Source of the DNA: Flavobacterium fluvii
Lineage (GTDB): Bacteria > Bacteroidota > Bacteroidia > Flavobacteriales > Flavobacteriaceae
Assembly: GCF_900129545.1 (NCBI RefSeq)
Contig: NZ_FQWB01000003.1
Coordinates: forward strand, 62,001-126,000
Direction: 5' to 3'
DNA: 64,000 bases
This document shows, piece after piece, positions 8,862 to 16,428 of this stretch (positions are counted from its first letter, which is position 1; each line of letters begins with the position of its first letter). The notes under the pieces were generated by a model. It made no database searches. It saw only the letters and a program-made list of their open reading frames with translations, and was not told where the DNA came from. Position numbers and translations under genes: made by a program.

Positions 8862-8998
8862 ATGTTGATATTTATTGTTTTTTATCGGTCATATGTAATT
8901 CGCATATCATCATTGGTTTTTGCGACCAATTTATCGGTTATGCTCATTTCATTTGTATTCTTTTATTGGTTTTCTGCAACCGAAATTTATGTTTTGTG

Positions 8999-9448
8999 CT
9001 ATACTTGTGCTGGAGAATACCTCAAAAAAGTATCGCCTGAGACCACGCCCAACGCCAGTTCTTCGAGATTGGTGTTTTCCAGCATTGTGGCCAGCTCGGT
9101 TCGGATGCTTTTAAATTTGAAGTGGGCTGGACAAGGATGTTCATCGGAGCATTTGCTCAAACCCAGACCGCAACCCGTAAAAACCACGTCGCCGTCAATC
9201 GCCTTCACGATTTGCGTCATCTTGATTTTTTTCATCTTCTTTTTGGGAATTTCAAATCCGCCGCCAACACCTTTTATGGAATTGACTATCTTGTTTCGAG
9301 CCAGGACTTGCAGGATTTTGGCTGTGAAAGCCTCTGGGGAATCTATCTTTTGGGCAATATCTTTTAGGCCCACTCTTTTGTCTTGTAGGGATTCGGATGC
9401 GATAAAAATGGCAGCTCGAATTCCGTATTCACACGTTTTTGAAAACAT
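8999..9448 (-). CDS. Rrf2-family transcriptional regulator with iron-sulfur-type cysteines
   Basis: A 149-residue winged-helix protein opening MFSKTCEYGIRAAIFIA, typical of the Rrf2 group (IscR, NsrR, RsrR). Residues near 92-106 contain three cysteines spaced C-x6-C-x5-C (GCGLGLSKC then SDEHPC), the pattern that binds an [Fe-S] cluster sensing NO, oxygen or cluster status. It lies 29 bases downstream of nrdG, so it probably reports on the same stress as the anaerobic reductase and ScdA genes. Whether it is a nitric-oxide or redox sensor cannot be settled by sequence alone. Confidence 0.9.
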   Translation of the reverse strand: MFSKTCEYGIRAAIFIASESLQDKRVGLKDIAQKIDSPEAFTAKILQVLARNKIVNSIKGVGGGFEIPKKKMKKIKMTQIVKAIDGDVVFTGCGLGLSKCSDEHPCPAHFKFKSIRTELATMLENTNLEELALGVVSGDTFLRYSPAQV

Positions 9449-9477
9449 ATTTTCTTATAAATTTAAACAAATTTATT

Positions 9478-10167
9478 TTATTCTCTTAGAATAATTTTTA
9501 TGGTTGGAGTCGATAATTTTTTACAGTCGATTTTGTTGTTGGAACGCTCCAGTTTGCCAAGTGTATCGACATTGTTTCTGAAATATTGGATGTAATAATT
9601 GCCCACATAGTTTTTGGTTTCCAAAAAATAGACCATGGCTTCCAAATCTTCTTCCGTCAGCAAATCAGAATGATAGGTAGTGCGGACTTCAAAAGGGATT
9701 TTGGCTTTCAATATCAAATCCAGTGTTTTTTCAAAAGGTTCATATAAATCGGATTTCGTGACGGCTTCAAACTTGGATTTTGGCGCCTTGAAATCCAAGG
9801 CGACATAATTGACAAGATGCAGGAACAGCAATTTTTGCATGACTTCGGGCGAACTTCCGTTGGTGTCTATTTTTACCAGAAACCCCAACTTTTTGATTTC
9901 GGTGACGAACGGAACGAAATTTTTGTGAATCATGCATTCGCCGCCACTAAAGACCACTGCATCCAACAAGTTTTTTCGAGAAAGCAAGAAAGAGGTTGTT
10001 TCTTCAAAAGAAAGTGTTCCTTTTCCTTGGACAATTTCGGGATTATAGCAGTACAAACACCGCATATTACAGCCTGCAAACCAAAGTATGCAGGCCATTT
10101 TATCCGGGTAATCCAATAAGCTGAATGGTGTTAAGCTGTAAATTGGCGTACTAACATTTTCCTTCAC
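9478..10167 (-). CDS. nrdG: Anaerobic ribonucleotide reductase activating protein (radical SAM)
   Basis: NrdG uses S-adenosylmethionine and a [4Fe-4S] cluster to abstract a hydrogen from the glycyl-radical glycine of class III ribonucleotide reductase. The 229-residue protein has the radical SAM signature GCNMRCLYCYNP near residues 33-44 and the SGGE motif of the SAM pocket (VVFSGGECMIH). The start is a GTG at 10167 lying inside the end of the small glycyl-radical gene, overlapping it by 17 bases, so the activase and its substrate segment are translationally coupled. It is longer than E. coli NrdG (154 residues) and resembles the NrdG2 type. Confidence 0.93.
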   Translation of the reverse strand: MKENVSTPIYSLTPFSLLDYPDKMACILWFAGCNMRCLYCYNPEIVQGKGTLSFEETTSFLLSRKNLLDAVVFSGGECMIHKNFVPFVTEIKKLGFLVKIDTNGSSPEVMQKLLFLHLVNYVALDFKAPKSKFEAVTKSDLYEPFEKTLDLILKAKIPFEVRTTYHSDLLTEEDLEAMVYFLETKNYVGNYYIQYFRNNVDTLGKLERSNNKIDCKKLSTPTIKIILRE

Positions 10168-10315
10168 TGAAATGAGTTCGTTGTTTGTGTTCTCCTTTTT
10201 TGCCGATGTTGAAACTTTCTACGGGTCTATGATAGCCCATAACTCTTGTGTACACCAAGCATTTGGTTCTCAAATGTTGGTTTTCTTCTAGATATTTATT
10301 GTTTTTTGCATTCAT
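10151..10315 (-). CDS. Separate glycyl-radical segment of class III ribonucleotide reductase
   Basis: This 54-codon gene (ATG at 10315, TAG at 10151) encodes NQHLRTKCLVYTRVMGY followed by HRPVESFNIGKKGEHKQR. The RVMGY motif with the downstream N-x-GK-x-E-x-K-x-R pattern is the glycyl-radical loop found at the extreme C-terminus of NrdD enzymes; the radical would be on Gly27. The large nrdD product upstream lacks this loop. It lies in the same reading frame as nrdD and the intervening mini-gene, separated by stop codons, and overlaps nrdG by 17 bases. It probably complements the large chain in trans, much as YfiD/GrcA does for damaged pyruvate formate-lyase; that is inference. Confidence 0.8.
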   Translation of the reverse strand: MNAKNNKYLEENQHLRTKCLVYTRVMGYHRPVESFNIGKKGEHKQRTHFSEGKC

Positions 10316-10660
10316 AATATTTAATTGTTTTTATTGTTAGTTTATTGATTTTAAAATTTTTTCGTCCAGTTTAATTAAAGTGTTATCACATTTTGGGCAA
10401 TATTCATGTTCGCCATTCAAATAACCGTGAACCGAACAAATGCTAAACATTGGCATATACACTATGCATTTGGTTCTCAAATGTTCGTTTTCTTTCAGGT
10501 ATTGATTGTCGTTTATTGTTTTCATTGTATTTATTCGTTATTGTTAATTGATCGTTTTTAAGTTTTTTTCGTCCTGTTTGATTAAAGTGTCATCACATTT
10601 TGGACAAAACTCGTGTTCGCCGTTCAAATAACCGTGAACGGGACAAACGCTGAATACCGG
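10250..10660. repeat. 207-bp tandem duplication at the 3' end of nrdD
   Basis: Matching blocks lie exactly 207 bases apart: ATAACCGTGA at 10421 and 10628, GCATTTGGTTCTCAAATGTT at 10259 and 10466. The unit spans the zinc-finger coding end of nrdD, its stop codon and spacer (TAACAATAA in both units), and the start of the next small gene. 207 is 69 codons, so frame is kept. Copies have diverged by roughly a fifth to a quarter by eye, so the event is not very recent. Confidence 0.85.
10337..10525 (-). CDS. NrdD-derived zinc-finger mini-protein
   Basis: A 62-residue product made of two NrdD pieces in the wrong order: YLKENEHLRTKCIVY, which precedes the glycyl-radical loop, joined to CSVHGYLNGEHEYCPKC, which copies the zinc site of the large chain (CPVHGYLNGEHEFCPKC). 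It arose by the 207-bp tandem duplication. The Cys-x2-His and Cys-x2-Cys zinc ligands are kept, changes between the copies are mostly conservative, and it has its own ATG, so it may still be translated and functional. It carries no radical glycine. It could also be a neutral remnant; selection tests across relatives would decide. Confidence 0.65.
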   Translation of the reverse strand: MKTINDNQYLKENEHLRTKCIVYMPMFSICSVHGYLNGEHEYCPKCDNTLIKLDEKILKSIN

Positions 10661-12655
10661 TGTTACCGTGATATAAGGCAATTTGAAGCTCGACAACACT
10701 TTTTTGACAAACTGTTTACAAGCTTCAGGCGAACTGATTTTCTCGCTCATGTACAAGTGCAAAACGGTTCCTCCGGTGTATTTGCATTGCAATTCGTCCT
10801 GCAAAATCAAGGCTTCAAATGGGTCTTCGGTATGATCCACCGGAATTTGGGAACTATTGGTGTAATAAATATTGTCTTCTTGTCCGGCTTGGAAAATATG
10901 GGGAAAACGTTTTTTGTCTTCTTTGGCAAAACGATAGGTGGTTCCTTCGGCCGGTGTGGCTTCGAGATTGTATAAATTTCCAGTTTCTTCCTGGAATTCT
11001 TTCATTCGACCGCGAATATGGTCCAAAATGGCAGCAGCAAATTCAATTCCTGTCGATGAAGTTACCGTGTCCTGTTTGTCCGTAAAATTGACGATCATTT
11101 CGTTGATTCCGTTTACGCCAATGGTCGAAAAGTGATTTCTGAAATGTTGCAAATAACGTTTGGTGTACGGATACAAACCTCGGTCGTACATTTCCTGGAT
11201 GAACACGCGTTTTTTCTCCAAAGTCGATTTGGCTATGTATAATAATTTGTCCAGTTGTTTGTATAATTCGGCTTCGTTTCCTCGGTATAAATAGCCCAAT
11301 CGCGCCATGTTGATGGTAACGACTCCAATGCTTCCCGTCATTTCGGCACTTCCAAAAAGACCGTTTCCACGTTTCAGCAATTCGCGCAAATCGAGTTGCA
11401 AACGACAGCACATGCTGCGAACGGCATTGGGTTTGTAGGCATTTGGATTTTCGACTTTATGACCGTCTTCATCCAAATTGTATTGGCTTCCAATGAAATT
11501 CTGGAAATAAGAAGAACCAATTTTTGCCGTATTTTCGAAAAGCAGGTCGGTGTTTTCACCATCCCAGTCAAATTCTTCGGTAATATTCACCGTTGGAATC
11601 GGGAAGGTGAAAGGCTGTCCGTTGGCATCGCCCTCGGTCATTACGGTATAATACGCTTTGTTGATGAGGTTCATTTCCTTTTGAAAATGCTCGTAACGTA
11701 AATCGGTTACTTTGCCAACGCCACGTTCTTGGGCTCTAACCAAAAGGTCGTAATTGAAATTATTTTCGAAGAAATGCAAATCGTTTTTCGTCGGGATTTG
11801 GGTTTTCAAATCTTCGGGAACAATCCAGTCCAAGGTAATATTTGTGAAAGGCGATTGCCCCCAACGAGCGGGAACATTCAAATTGTAAACAAAACTTCGG
11901 ACGGCTTTCAAGACATCGTCAAAAGACAAATCGTCCTTGAAAACATAAGGAGCCAAATAGGTGTCGAACGAACTGAAGGCTTGCGCACCAGCCCATTCGC
12001 TTTGCAGAATTCCCAAGAAATTCGCCATTTGTCCCAAGGCTTCCCTGAAATGAGAAGGAGCTTTGCTTTCCACACGGCCTCTCACGCCATTAAAACCTTC
12101 GTTGAGCAAAACACGCAAACTCCAACCCGCGCAATATCCAGTCAAGCAATCCAAATCGTGAATGTGGATGTCGCCATTTCTATGCGCATAACCTTCTTCT
12201 TTGGTGTACACTTTGTCCAACCAATAATTGGCAATGATTTTTCCGGCCACATTGTTGACCAAACCAGCATTGGAATAAGAGGTATTTGCATTGGCATTGA
12301 TGCGCCAATCCGTTTGTTCCACATATTCCCGGATAGTCTGCGTGCTATCGACATAAGTGGTGTCTTCGTTCAAGCCTTCGACGTGTTCCCGCTGCAATTT
12401 ACGCGTGTGACGGTACAGCATAAAGGAACGCATCACCTCGAAATACTCTTTTTCGAAGAGGTTTTTCTCGATTAAATCCTGGATTTCTTCCACCGCCCAC
12501 GTGTCCTTGACTTGCAATCCCTTGATTACGTTTTCAAAAATACTTTCATCAATTGGTATGGCGACGCTGCTGAAGCTTTTTGCGATAGCATCTTCTATTT
12601 TAAAACTTTCAAACGGTTTATAGTCCCCGTTTCTTTTGATGACGTACTTTTCCAT
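10544..12655 (-). CDS. nrdD: Anaerobic (class III) ribonucleoside-triphosphate reductase, large chain without glycyl-radical loop
   Basis: Class III reductase makes deoxynucleotides without oxygen. The 703-residue protein starts with an ATP-cone (about residues 1-90), continues through the barrel with SMCCRLQLDLRELL and GSIGVVTINMARLGY near residues 415-455, and ends right after the zinc site CPVHGYLNGEHEFCPKC and a 20-residue tail. Normal NrdD continues about 50 residues to an R-V-x-G-Y glycyl-radical loop, which is missing here and encoded by the gene at 10151-10315. The stop is TAA, repeated in frame two codons later. It lies 43 bases after scdA, suggesting one operon under an FNR-like site. 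Confidence 0.92.
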   Translation of the reverse strand: MEKYVIKRNGDYKPFESFKIEDAIAKSFSSVAIPIDESIFENVIKGLQVKDTWAVEEIQDLIEKNLFEKEYFEVMRSFMLYRHTRKLQREHVEGLNEDTTYVDSTQTIREYVEQTDWRINANANTSYSNAGLVNNVAGKIIANYWLDKVYTKEEGYAHRNGDIHIHDLDCLTGYCAGWSLRVLLNEGFNGVRGRVESKAPSHFREALGQMANFLGILQSEWAGAQAFSSFDTYLAPYVFKDDLSFDDVLKAVRSFVYNLNVPARWGQSPFTNITLDWIVPEDLKTQIPTKNDLHFFENNFNYDLLVRAQERGVGKVTDLRYEHFQKEMNLINKAYYTVMTEGDANGQPFTFPIPTVNITEEFDWDGENTDLLFENTAKIGSSYFQNFIGSQYNLDEDGHKVENPNAYKPNAVRSMCCRLQLDLRELLKRGNGLFGSAEMTGSIGVVTINMARLGYLYRGNEAELYKQLDKLLYIAKSTLEKKRVFIQEMYDRGLYPYTKRYLQHFRNHFSTIGVNGINEMIVNFTDKQDTVTSSTGIEFAAAILDHIRGRMKEFQEETGNLYNLEATPAEGTTYRFAKEDKKRFPHIFQAGQEDNIYYTNSSQIPVDHTEDPFEALILQDELQCKYTGGTVLHLYMSEKISSPEACKQFVKKVLSSFKLPYITVTPVFSVCPVHGYLNGEHEFCPKCDDTLIKQDEKNLKTIN

Positions 12656-12698
12656 GGTAATAATGATTAGGAGGTTTTAGATAGTTTTTTAATTGTTC

Positions 12699-13430
12699 TT
12701 ATTCCTTGTCCGAGAAAAATTTCTCCAAGGCTTTTGCTTTTGGAAACAAAATGTTGTTTTCCAAATGGATGTGTTTGTGTAAATCTTGCTCGAATTCTTC
12801 CAGCATGGCAAACGCTACTCTATAAGTATTGCAGGCATCTGCCGGCGGCGTGTAATTATTGGCCAAAGCCGCAATGGTTCTAAAACGTTCGCCTTCATTA
12901 TCGTGTTCTTCCATCATCATGGCGATGGGATTGTTCACGGTTCCAAAATGGGGAGGCTCAACGGAATCGTGACTTTTTGTGGCGTCCATCATTTTTTTGA
13001 CGAATGGGAACAAAATCAATTCTTCTTTTTTCATGTGCTGTGCCAATTCTCCTGCGCATCCCGTGAACAGTTCGTTGATTTGGAACAATTCAGGATGGCC
13101 GCTTCCGTGTACGCTGCATAATTTGTCCAAAAACTGGAGTAGTATTGGAGTTTTTTCTTCAACATAACGATGGTGTGTTTTCTCGATATAGACCACCAAT
13201 AAATCCAATGGCCAAGAATTGAAATCTATACCATAGTCGTTTTTTGAATCCATGACGCTCTCCAATTCTTCCAATAAATCCGCTTCGTTTATTTTTTTTA
13301 TCTGGCACACTTCTTCGATGGTTCGGTGTCCTTTGCAGCAAAAATCAATTCCATGTCTCGAGAAGATGGCTGCTGTCCTGAAATCTTTTGCAACAAATTC
13401 TCCAATCGTGTTTTTTTCTAATGTTTCCAT
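12699..13430 (-). CDS. ric: Iron-sulfur cluster repair di-iron protein (ScdA/RIC/YtfE)
   Basis: RIC proteins repair iron-sulfur clusters damaged by nitric oxide or peroxide and carry a di-iron centre. The 243-residue protein has the short N-terminal ScdA domain with GIDFCCKG near residues 29-36, followed by a hemerythrin-like domain with HHRYVEEK, HMKKEELILFPF, EEHDNEGERF and the C-terminal HIHLENNILFPKA, which supply the iron ligands. It is the first gene of the minus-strand series leading into nrdD and nrdG. Two FNR-like palindromes lie between it and the divergent hemerythrin/PAS gene. Confidence 0.95.
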   Translation of the reverse strand: METLEKNTIGEFVAKDFRTAAIFSRHGIDFCCKGHRTIEEVCQIKKINEADLLEELESVMDSKNDYGIDFNSWPLDLLVVYIEKTHHRYVEEKTPILLQFLDKLCSVHGSGHPELFQINELFTGCAGELAQHMKKEELILFPFVKKMMDATKSHDSVEPPHFGTVNNPIAMMMEEHDNEGERFRTIAALANNYTPPADACNTYRVAFAMLEEFEQDLHKHIHLENNILFPKAKALEKFFSDKE

Positions 13431-13530
13431 CTTTGTTGTTTTTTTAAGAGGTTAAATAATAGTTGGTTACAGTCGTATTTGCCTCTATTTTACAGACTAT
13501 AATTTTACAAGTTTTCAATTGTACTTTATA

Positions 13531-13542
13531 TGATTTATATCA
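13531..13542. promoter_or_regulatory. FNR/Crp-like palindrome upstream of scdA/ric
   Basis: The core is TGATTTATATCA and the symmetry extends to perfect 7-base arms, ATATGAT and ATCATAT, around TTAT (13528-13545). Its centre is 106 bases from the scdA ATG. If it sits at about -41.5, transcription of scdA would start near 13495. The binding protein is not in this window. Confidence 0.5.
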
Positions 13543-13662
13543 TATTTGAAATTTATTATCATTTTCTTATCAACAGCTGTTGACAAAAAAATGAGGGGCA
13601 AGGAAGTCCTTTAAGGAGGGCTTTTATACTGCAATTTTATGGAAAAAACATTTTTTTAAGTA

Positions 13663-13674
13663 TGATTGGAATCA
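13663..13674. promoter_or_regulatory. FNR/Crp-like palindrome upstream of the hemerythrin/PAS gene
   Basis: The sequence GTATGATTGGAATCATAC (13660-13677) is a perfect 18-bp palindrome with the same TGAT-N4-ATCA core as the sites at 3372 and 13531. Its centre lies about 72 bases before the favoured ATG at 13741, and a weak -7-like GAAATTTG lies in between near 13692, so it is well placed to activate the rightward gene. Confidence 0.5.
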
Positions 13675-13740
13675 TACGCAACCCGATATTTTGAAACGAA
13701 ATTTGCGGTATTGAACATTGAAAATAAAATAGACCTAATA

Positions 13741-14706
13741 ATGAGCGATACCTTAAATACAATGAAACTTCCCGAAGGACATCCGGTGAGTGTTTATTAC
13801 CAGGAAAAAGAAATTATCAATTCACTTTTGGGAGAATTGCTGGCGGTGGATGCCAAAGCCGAATTGCAGAAATACACGAATATTTTCAACCAACTACAAA
13901 CCATAGAAAAACGATTTGCCCGAAAAGAAAACCAACTTTTCCCTTTTTTGGAAAAGAAAGGATGGAATGGGCCTTCACAAGGAATGTGGTCTTTTCACGA
14001 CAACTTGAGGGAACAATTTCGATTGTTGCGCAAGAATATGGATGCCAAGGAATTTGACAAGATTAATTCGGATACCCCATTTTTGGTCGATGGAATTAAT
14101 CGATTGATGAATACCGAAGATATGGTTTTGTTTCCCAATTCCTTGAATTTACTGGCAGAAGAAGATTGGATTTCGATGCGAAAAGGCGAGGAGGAAATAG
14201 GTTGGATGTTGCCTGAAACCCCGACTCCTTTTCCTGCCGTGGAATACGTTCACCCAAGCGAAGATTTTACCAAAAGGGAAATGACTTTTTCGCTTGAAAA
14301 CACCTCGCATTATGACGAAGGCTACATGACGGTGGAGCAGGTAAATTTGCTTTTTAGAACAATGCCCTTGGATTTGACCTATGTGGATGAAAACGACAAA
14401 GTGATTTTTTACAACCGTGGTGACGAACGTGTTTTTCCTAGAAGTGCCGGAATCATTGGTCGTGAAGTAAAATTTTGCCATCCTCCAAAAAGTGTGGGAA
14501 CGGTGCTGAAAATTTTGGAAGAGTTCAGGAAAGGAACCAAAAGCGAATCCTCGTTTTGGATTAATTTCAAGGAAAGATTGATTTACATTCGTTATTTTGC
14601 CGTGAGAGATGCCGACAAAAACTACAAAGGCGTGATTGAAATCTCGCAAGACATCACCGACATCAAGAAAATTGAAGGCGAAAAACGATTGTTGGATTGG
14701 GAATAG
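13741..14706 (+). CDS. Hemerythrin-like plus PAS sensor protein (DUF438 type)
   Basis: I prefer the ATG at 13741, giving 321 residues, over an ATG 25 codons earlier that would overlap the palindrome at 13663. The N-terminal 150 residues resemble the HHE/DUF438 region (HPVSVYYQEKEIINSLL, FARKENQLFPFLEKKGW, SFHDNLREQFRLL, then MRKGEEEIGW). A PAS domain follows at about residues 195-305, with VDENDKVIFYNRGDERVFPRS and FCHPPKSVGTVLKIL, ending in a short coiled segment. Such proteins are thought to sense oxygen, NO or redox state. It is transcribed away from scdA, and the shared palindromes suggest joint control. Confidence 0.85.
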   Translation: MSDTLNTMKLPEGHPVSVYYQEKEIINSLLGELLAVDAKAELQKYTNIFNQLQTIEKRFARKENQLFPFLEKKGWNGPSQGMWSFHDNLREQFRLLRKNMDAKEFDKINSDTPFLVDGINRLMNTEDMVLFPNSLNLLAEEDWISMRKGEEEIGWMLPETPTPFPAVEYVHPSEDFTKREMTFSLENTSHYDEGYMTVEQVNLLFRTMPLDLTYVDENDKVIFYNRGDERVFPRSAGIIGREVKFCHPPKSVGTVLKILEEFRKGTKSESSFWINFKERLIYIRYFAVRDADKNYKGVIEISQDITDIKKIEGEKRLLDWE

Positions 14707-14740
14707 GATAGAAGCCTGAAGTTGATTAATACTAAATTGG

Positions 14741-14925
14741 GACACGGATGACACGGATTGTTTCGCCAGTTCGACCTTTGGTCTCGGGTTTGCAGATTTA
14801 CACAGATTAATAATGGGTTAAGTTTCAATTTTTAGATTATTGATTATTCAATTAAAAAAAAATCAGCGATAATCAGCTAAAATCCGTGTCAACTGCGTGC
14901 CATTTATAACAAATGGCATCATCTC
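14741..14925. repeat. Interspersed repeat B, copy 1
   Basis: It begins GACACGGATGACACGGATT and ends in ATCCGTGTC, GCGTGCCATTT, so its ends are roughly inverted. The inner part TCAGCGATAATCAGCTAAAA is shared with the copy at 16821. It accounts for most of the 369-base gap before moeA. Related sequences with the GCGTCATCCGCGT theme occur at 29921 and 35171. Confidence 0.7.
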
Positions 14926-15044
14926 ATCTTTTGATTAATCGAACTTAGAATAGTAGTAAAAGAGTTAACTAATTCAAACGAAAGAGGCTGTGGTATTTTT
15001 ATCGCAGTCTTTTTTATTTAGGCTGCCAATAAATGAATTTTGAA

Positions 15045-15069
15045 TTGTATTTTTGGGTTTTAAATACAA
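15045..15069. promoter_or_regulatory. Palindrome laid over the moeA -7 box
   Basis: The arms TTGTATTT and AAATACAA flank nine bases and enclose an exact -7 box, TATTTTTG (15048-15055). The second arm ends six bases before the moeA ATG. Such a position suits a repressor that blocks the promoter, as in the ModE-like site at 26246, but the arm sequence is different. The regulator is unknown. Confidence 0.4.
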
Positions 15070-15075
15070 AATCAC

Positions 15076-16245
15076 ATGATTTCAGTTCAAGAGGCTTTCT
15101 CCATTTTACAAAATAATTTGCCGCCACTCCAGCAAGTGGAATATTCGTTGATTCAAGCCCGAAAACATGTTTTGGCAGACGACATTTTCTCTCCCATCAA
15201 TATGCCACCGTTCCGGCAATCGGCGATGGATGGTTATGCGCTTTGCCTTTTTGAGGGTTTGGAGTATGAAATCATAGGCGAAATAAAGGCGGGAGATTCC
15301 CATTTGGTGAATTTATTGCCAGGTCAAGCCCTGAAAATATTCACGGGAGCTGCCGTTCCAGATTCGGCGCAAGCGGTGATTCAAATCGAAAAGGTTTCGG
15401 AAAAAGACGATCGATTGCATCTTCAAGAACCAGTTAAGGCGGAAACCAATGTAAGACCCGTTGGCGAACAAATTTCCGTTGGTGAATTGGCTTTGGAAAA
15501 AGGAACCTTGCTCAACGCTGCCGCCATCGGATTTTTGGCAGGTTTGGGATTCACTTCGGCCAAGGTTTACAAGAAACCCAATGTGGGGATTGTCGTGACC
15601 GGAAACGAATTGGTCAAACCTGGAGAATCCTTGGAATACGGAAAAGTATATGAAAGCAACGGCATTATGCTGGAATCGGCCTTGAAGGAAGCTTATTTTG
15701 AAAATGTTAATTTGTATGAAGTCAACGATGATTTTGAAAATACCAAGAACAAATTGGCAGAAGCCTTGTCGGCGAATGAGGTAGTCTTGGTTTCCGGCGG
15801 AATATCCGTGGGAGATTATGATTTCGTGGCACGGGCTTTAAGAGAATTGGAGGTGGAAAAACTGTTTTATAAAGTCAACCAAAAACCGGGAAAACCCTTG
15901 TTTGCCGGGAAAACCAAAAACAAAATAGTTTTTGCCTTGCCCGGAAATCCAGCCGCCGCATTGACTTGTTTTTATGTGTACGTGTTGCCGACACTTTCGA
16001 TACTTTCGGGGAAAGCGCCTAATTACAATCAGTCCAAACCGATTTCGATTGCCCACGATTATTCGGTTCGAAATACCCGCAGCCAGTTTTTGAAAGCCAA
16101 TATTGTTGATGATGAAGCGAATGTGTTATCGCACCAAGCTTCCTCGATGCTGAATTCTTTCGCGGTTTCCAACGGCTTGGTTTATGTGCCCGATGGAACT
16201 TATGAATTGAAGAAAGGCGACAAAGTGGAAGTGTATTTGTTGTAA
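15076..16245 (+). CDS. moeA: Molybdopterin molybdenumtransferase
   Basis: MoeA inserts molybdate into adenylylated molybdopterin, the last general step of molybdenum cofactor synthesis. The 389 residues include the N-terminal MPPFRQSAMDGYAL (about 39-52), the linker domain, the central VGIVVTGNELVKPGE and VLVSGGISVGDYD motifs of the MogA-like fold, the GKPLFAGKTK and ALPGNPAAALTCF segments, and the C-terminal domain ending KGDKVEVYLL. It stands alone, 11 kb from the main cofactor cluster, framed on both sides by direct copies of repeat B. Confidence 0.96.
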   Translation: MISVQEAFSILQNNLPPLQQVEYSLIQARKHVLADDIFSPINMPPFRQSAMDGYALCLFEGLEYEIIGEIKAGDSHLVNLLPGQALKIFTGAAVPDSAQAVIQIEKVSEKDDRLHLQEPVKAETNVRPVGEQISVGELALEKGTLLNAAAIGFLAGLGFTSAKVYKKPNVGIVVTGNELVKPGESLEYGKVYESNGIMLESALKEAYFENVNLYEVNDDFENTKNKLAEALSANEVVLVSGGISVGDYDFVARALRELEVEKLFYKVNQKPGKPLFAGKTKNKIVFALPGNPAAALTCFYVYVLPTLSILSGKAPNYNQSKPISIAHDYSVRNTRSQFLKANIVDDEANVLSHQASSMLNSFAVSNGLVYVPDGTYELKKGDKVEVYLL

Positions 16246-16428
16246 GGAATGTAATCTTTGACAAAGACGTAACAAAACTCGCAATCGTTTTGGCAATTTC
16301 GTTCTAGTCTCAGTAATTTAAAGAAAATTATTTATTTTTTTATAATTTTAGTCATAACTTAGCATTTAGCAAATAGAAAATAATTGTGACTATAAAATTT
16401 AATTTATAACCTTTTAAAATCAATCAGT

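Noticed and set aside
8799..9494. 231-codon open frame on the plus strand
   Set aside because: It is antisense to the carbonic anhydrase start and the Rrf2 gene, both of which have strong motifs.
10337..10525. Independent zinc-ribbon gene unrelated to nrdD
   Set aside because: The 207-bp spacing and matching spacer sequence show it to be a duplicate of the nrdD end.
11729..12475. 248-codon open frame antisense to nrdD
   Set aside because: It mirrors the nrdD codons; nrdD has clear family motifs and this frame has none.
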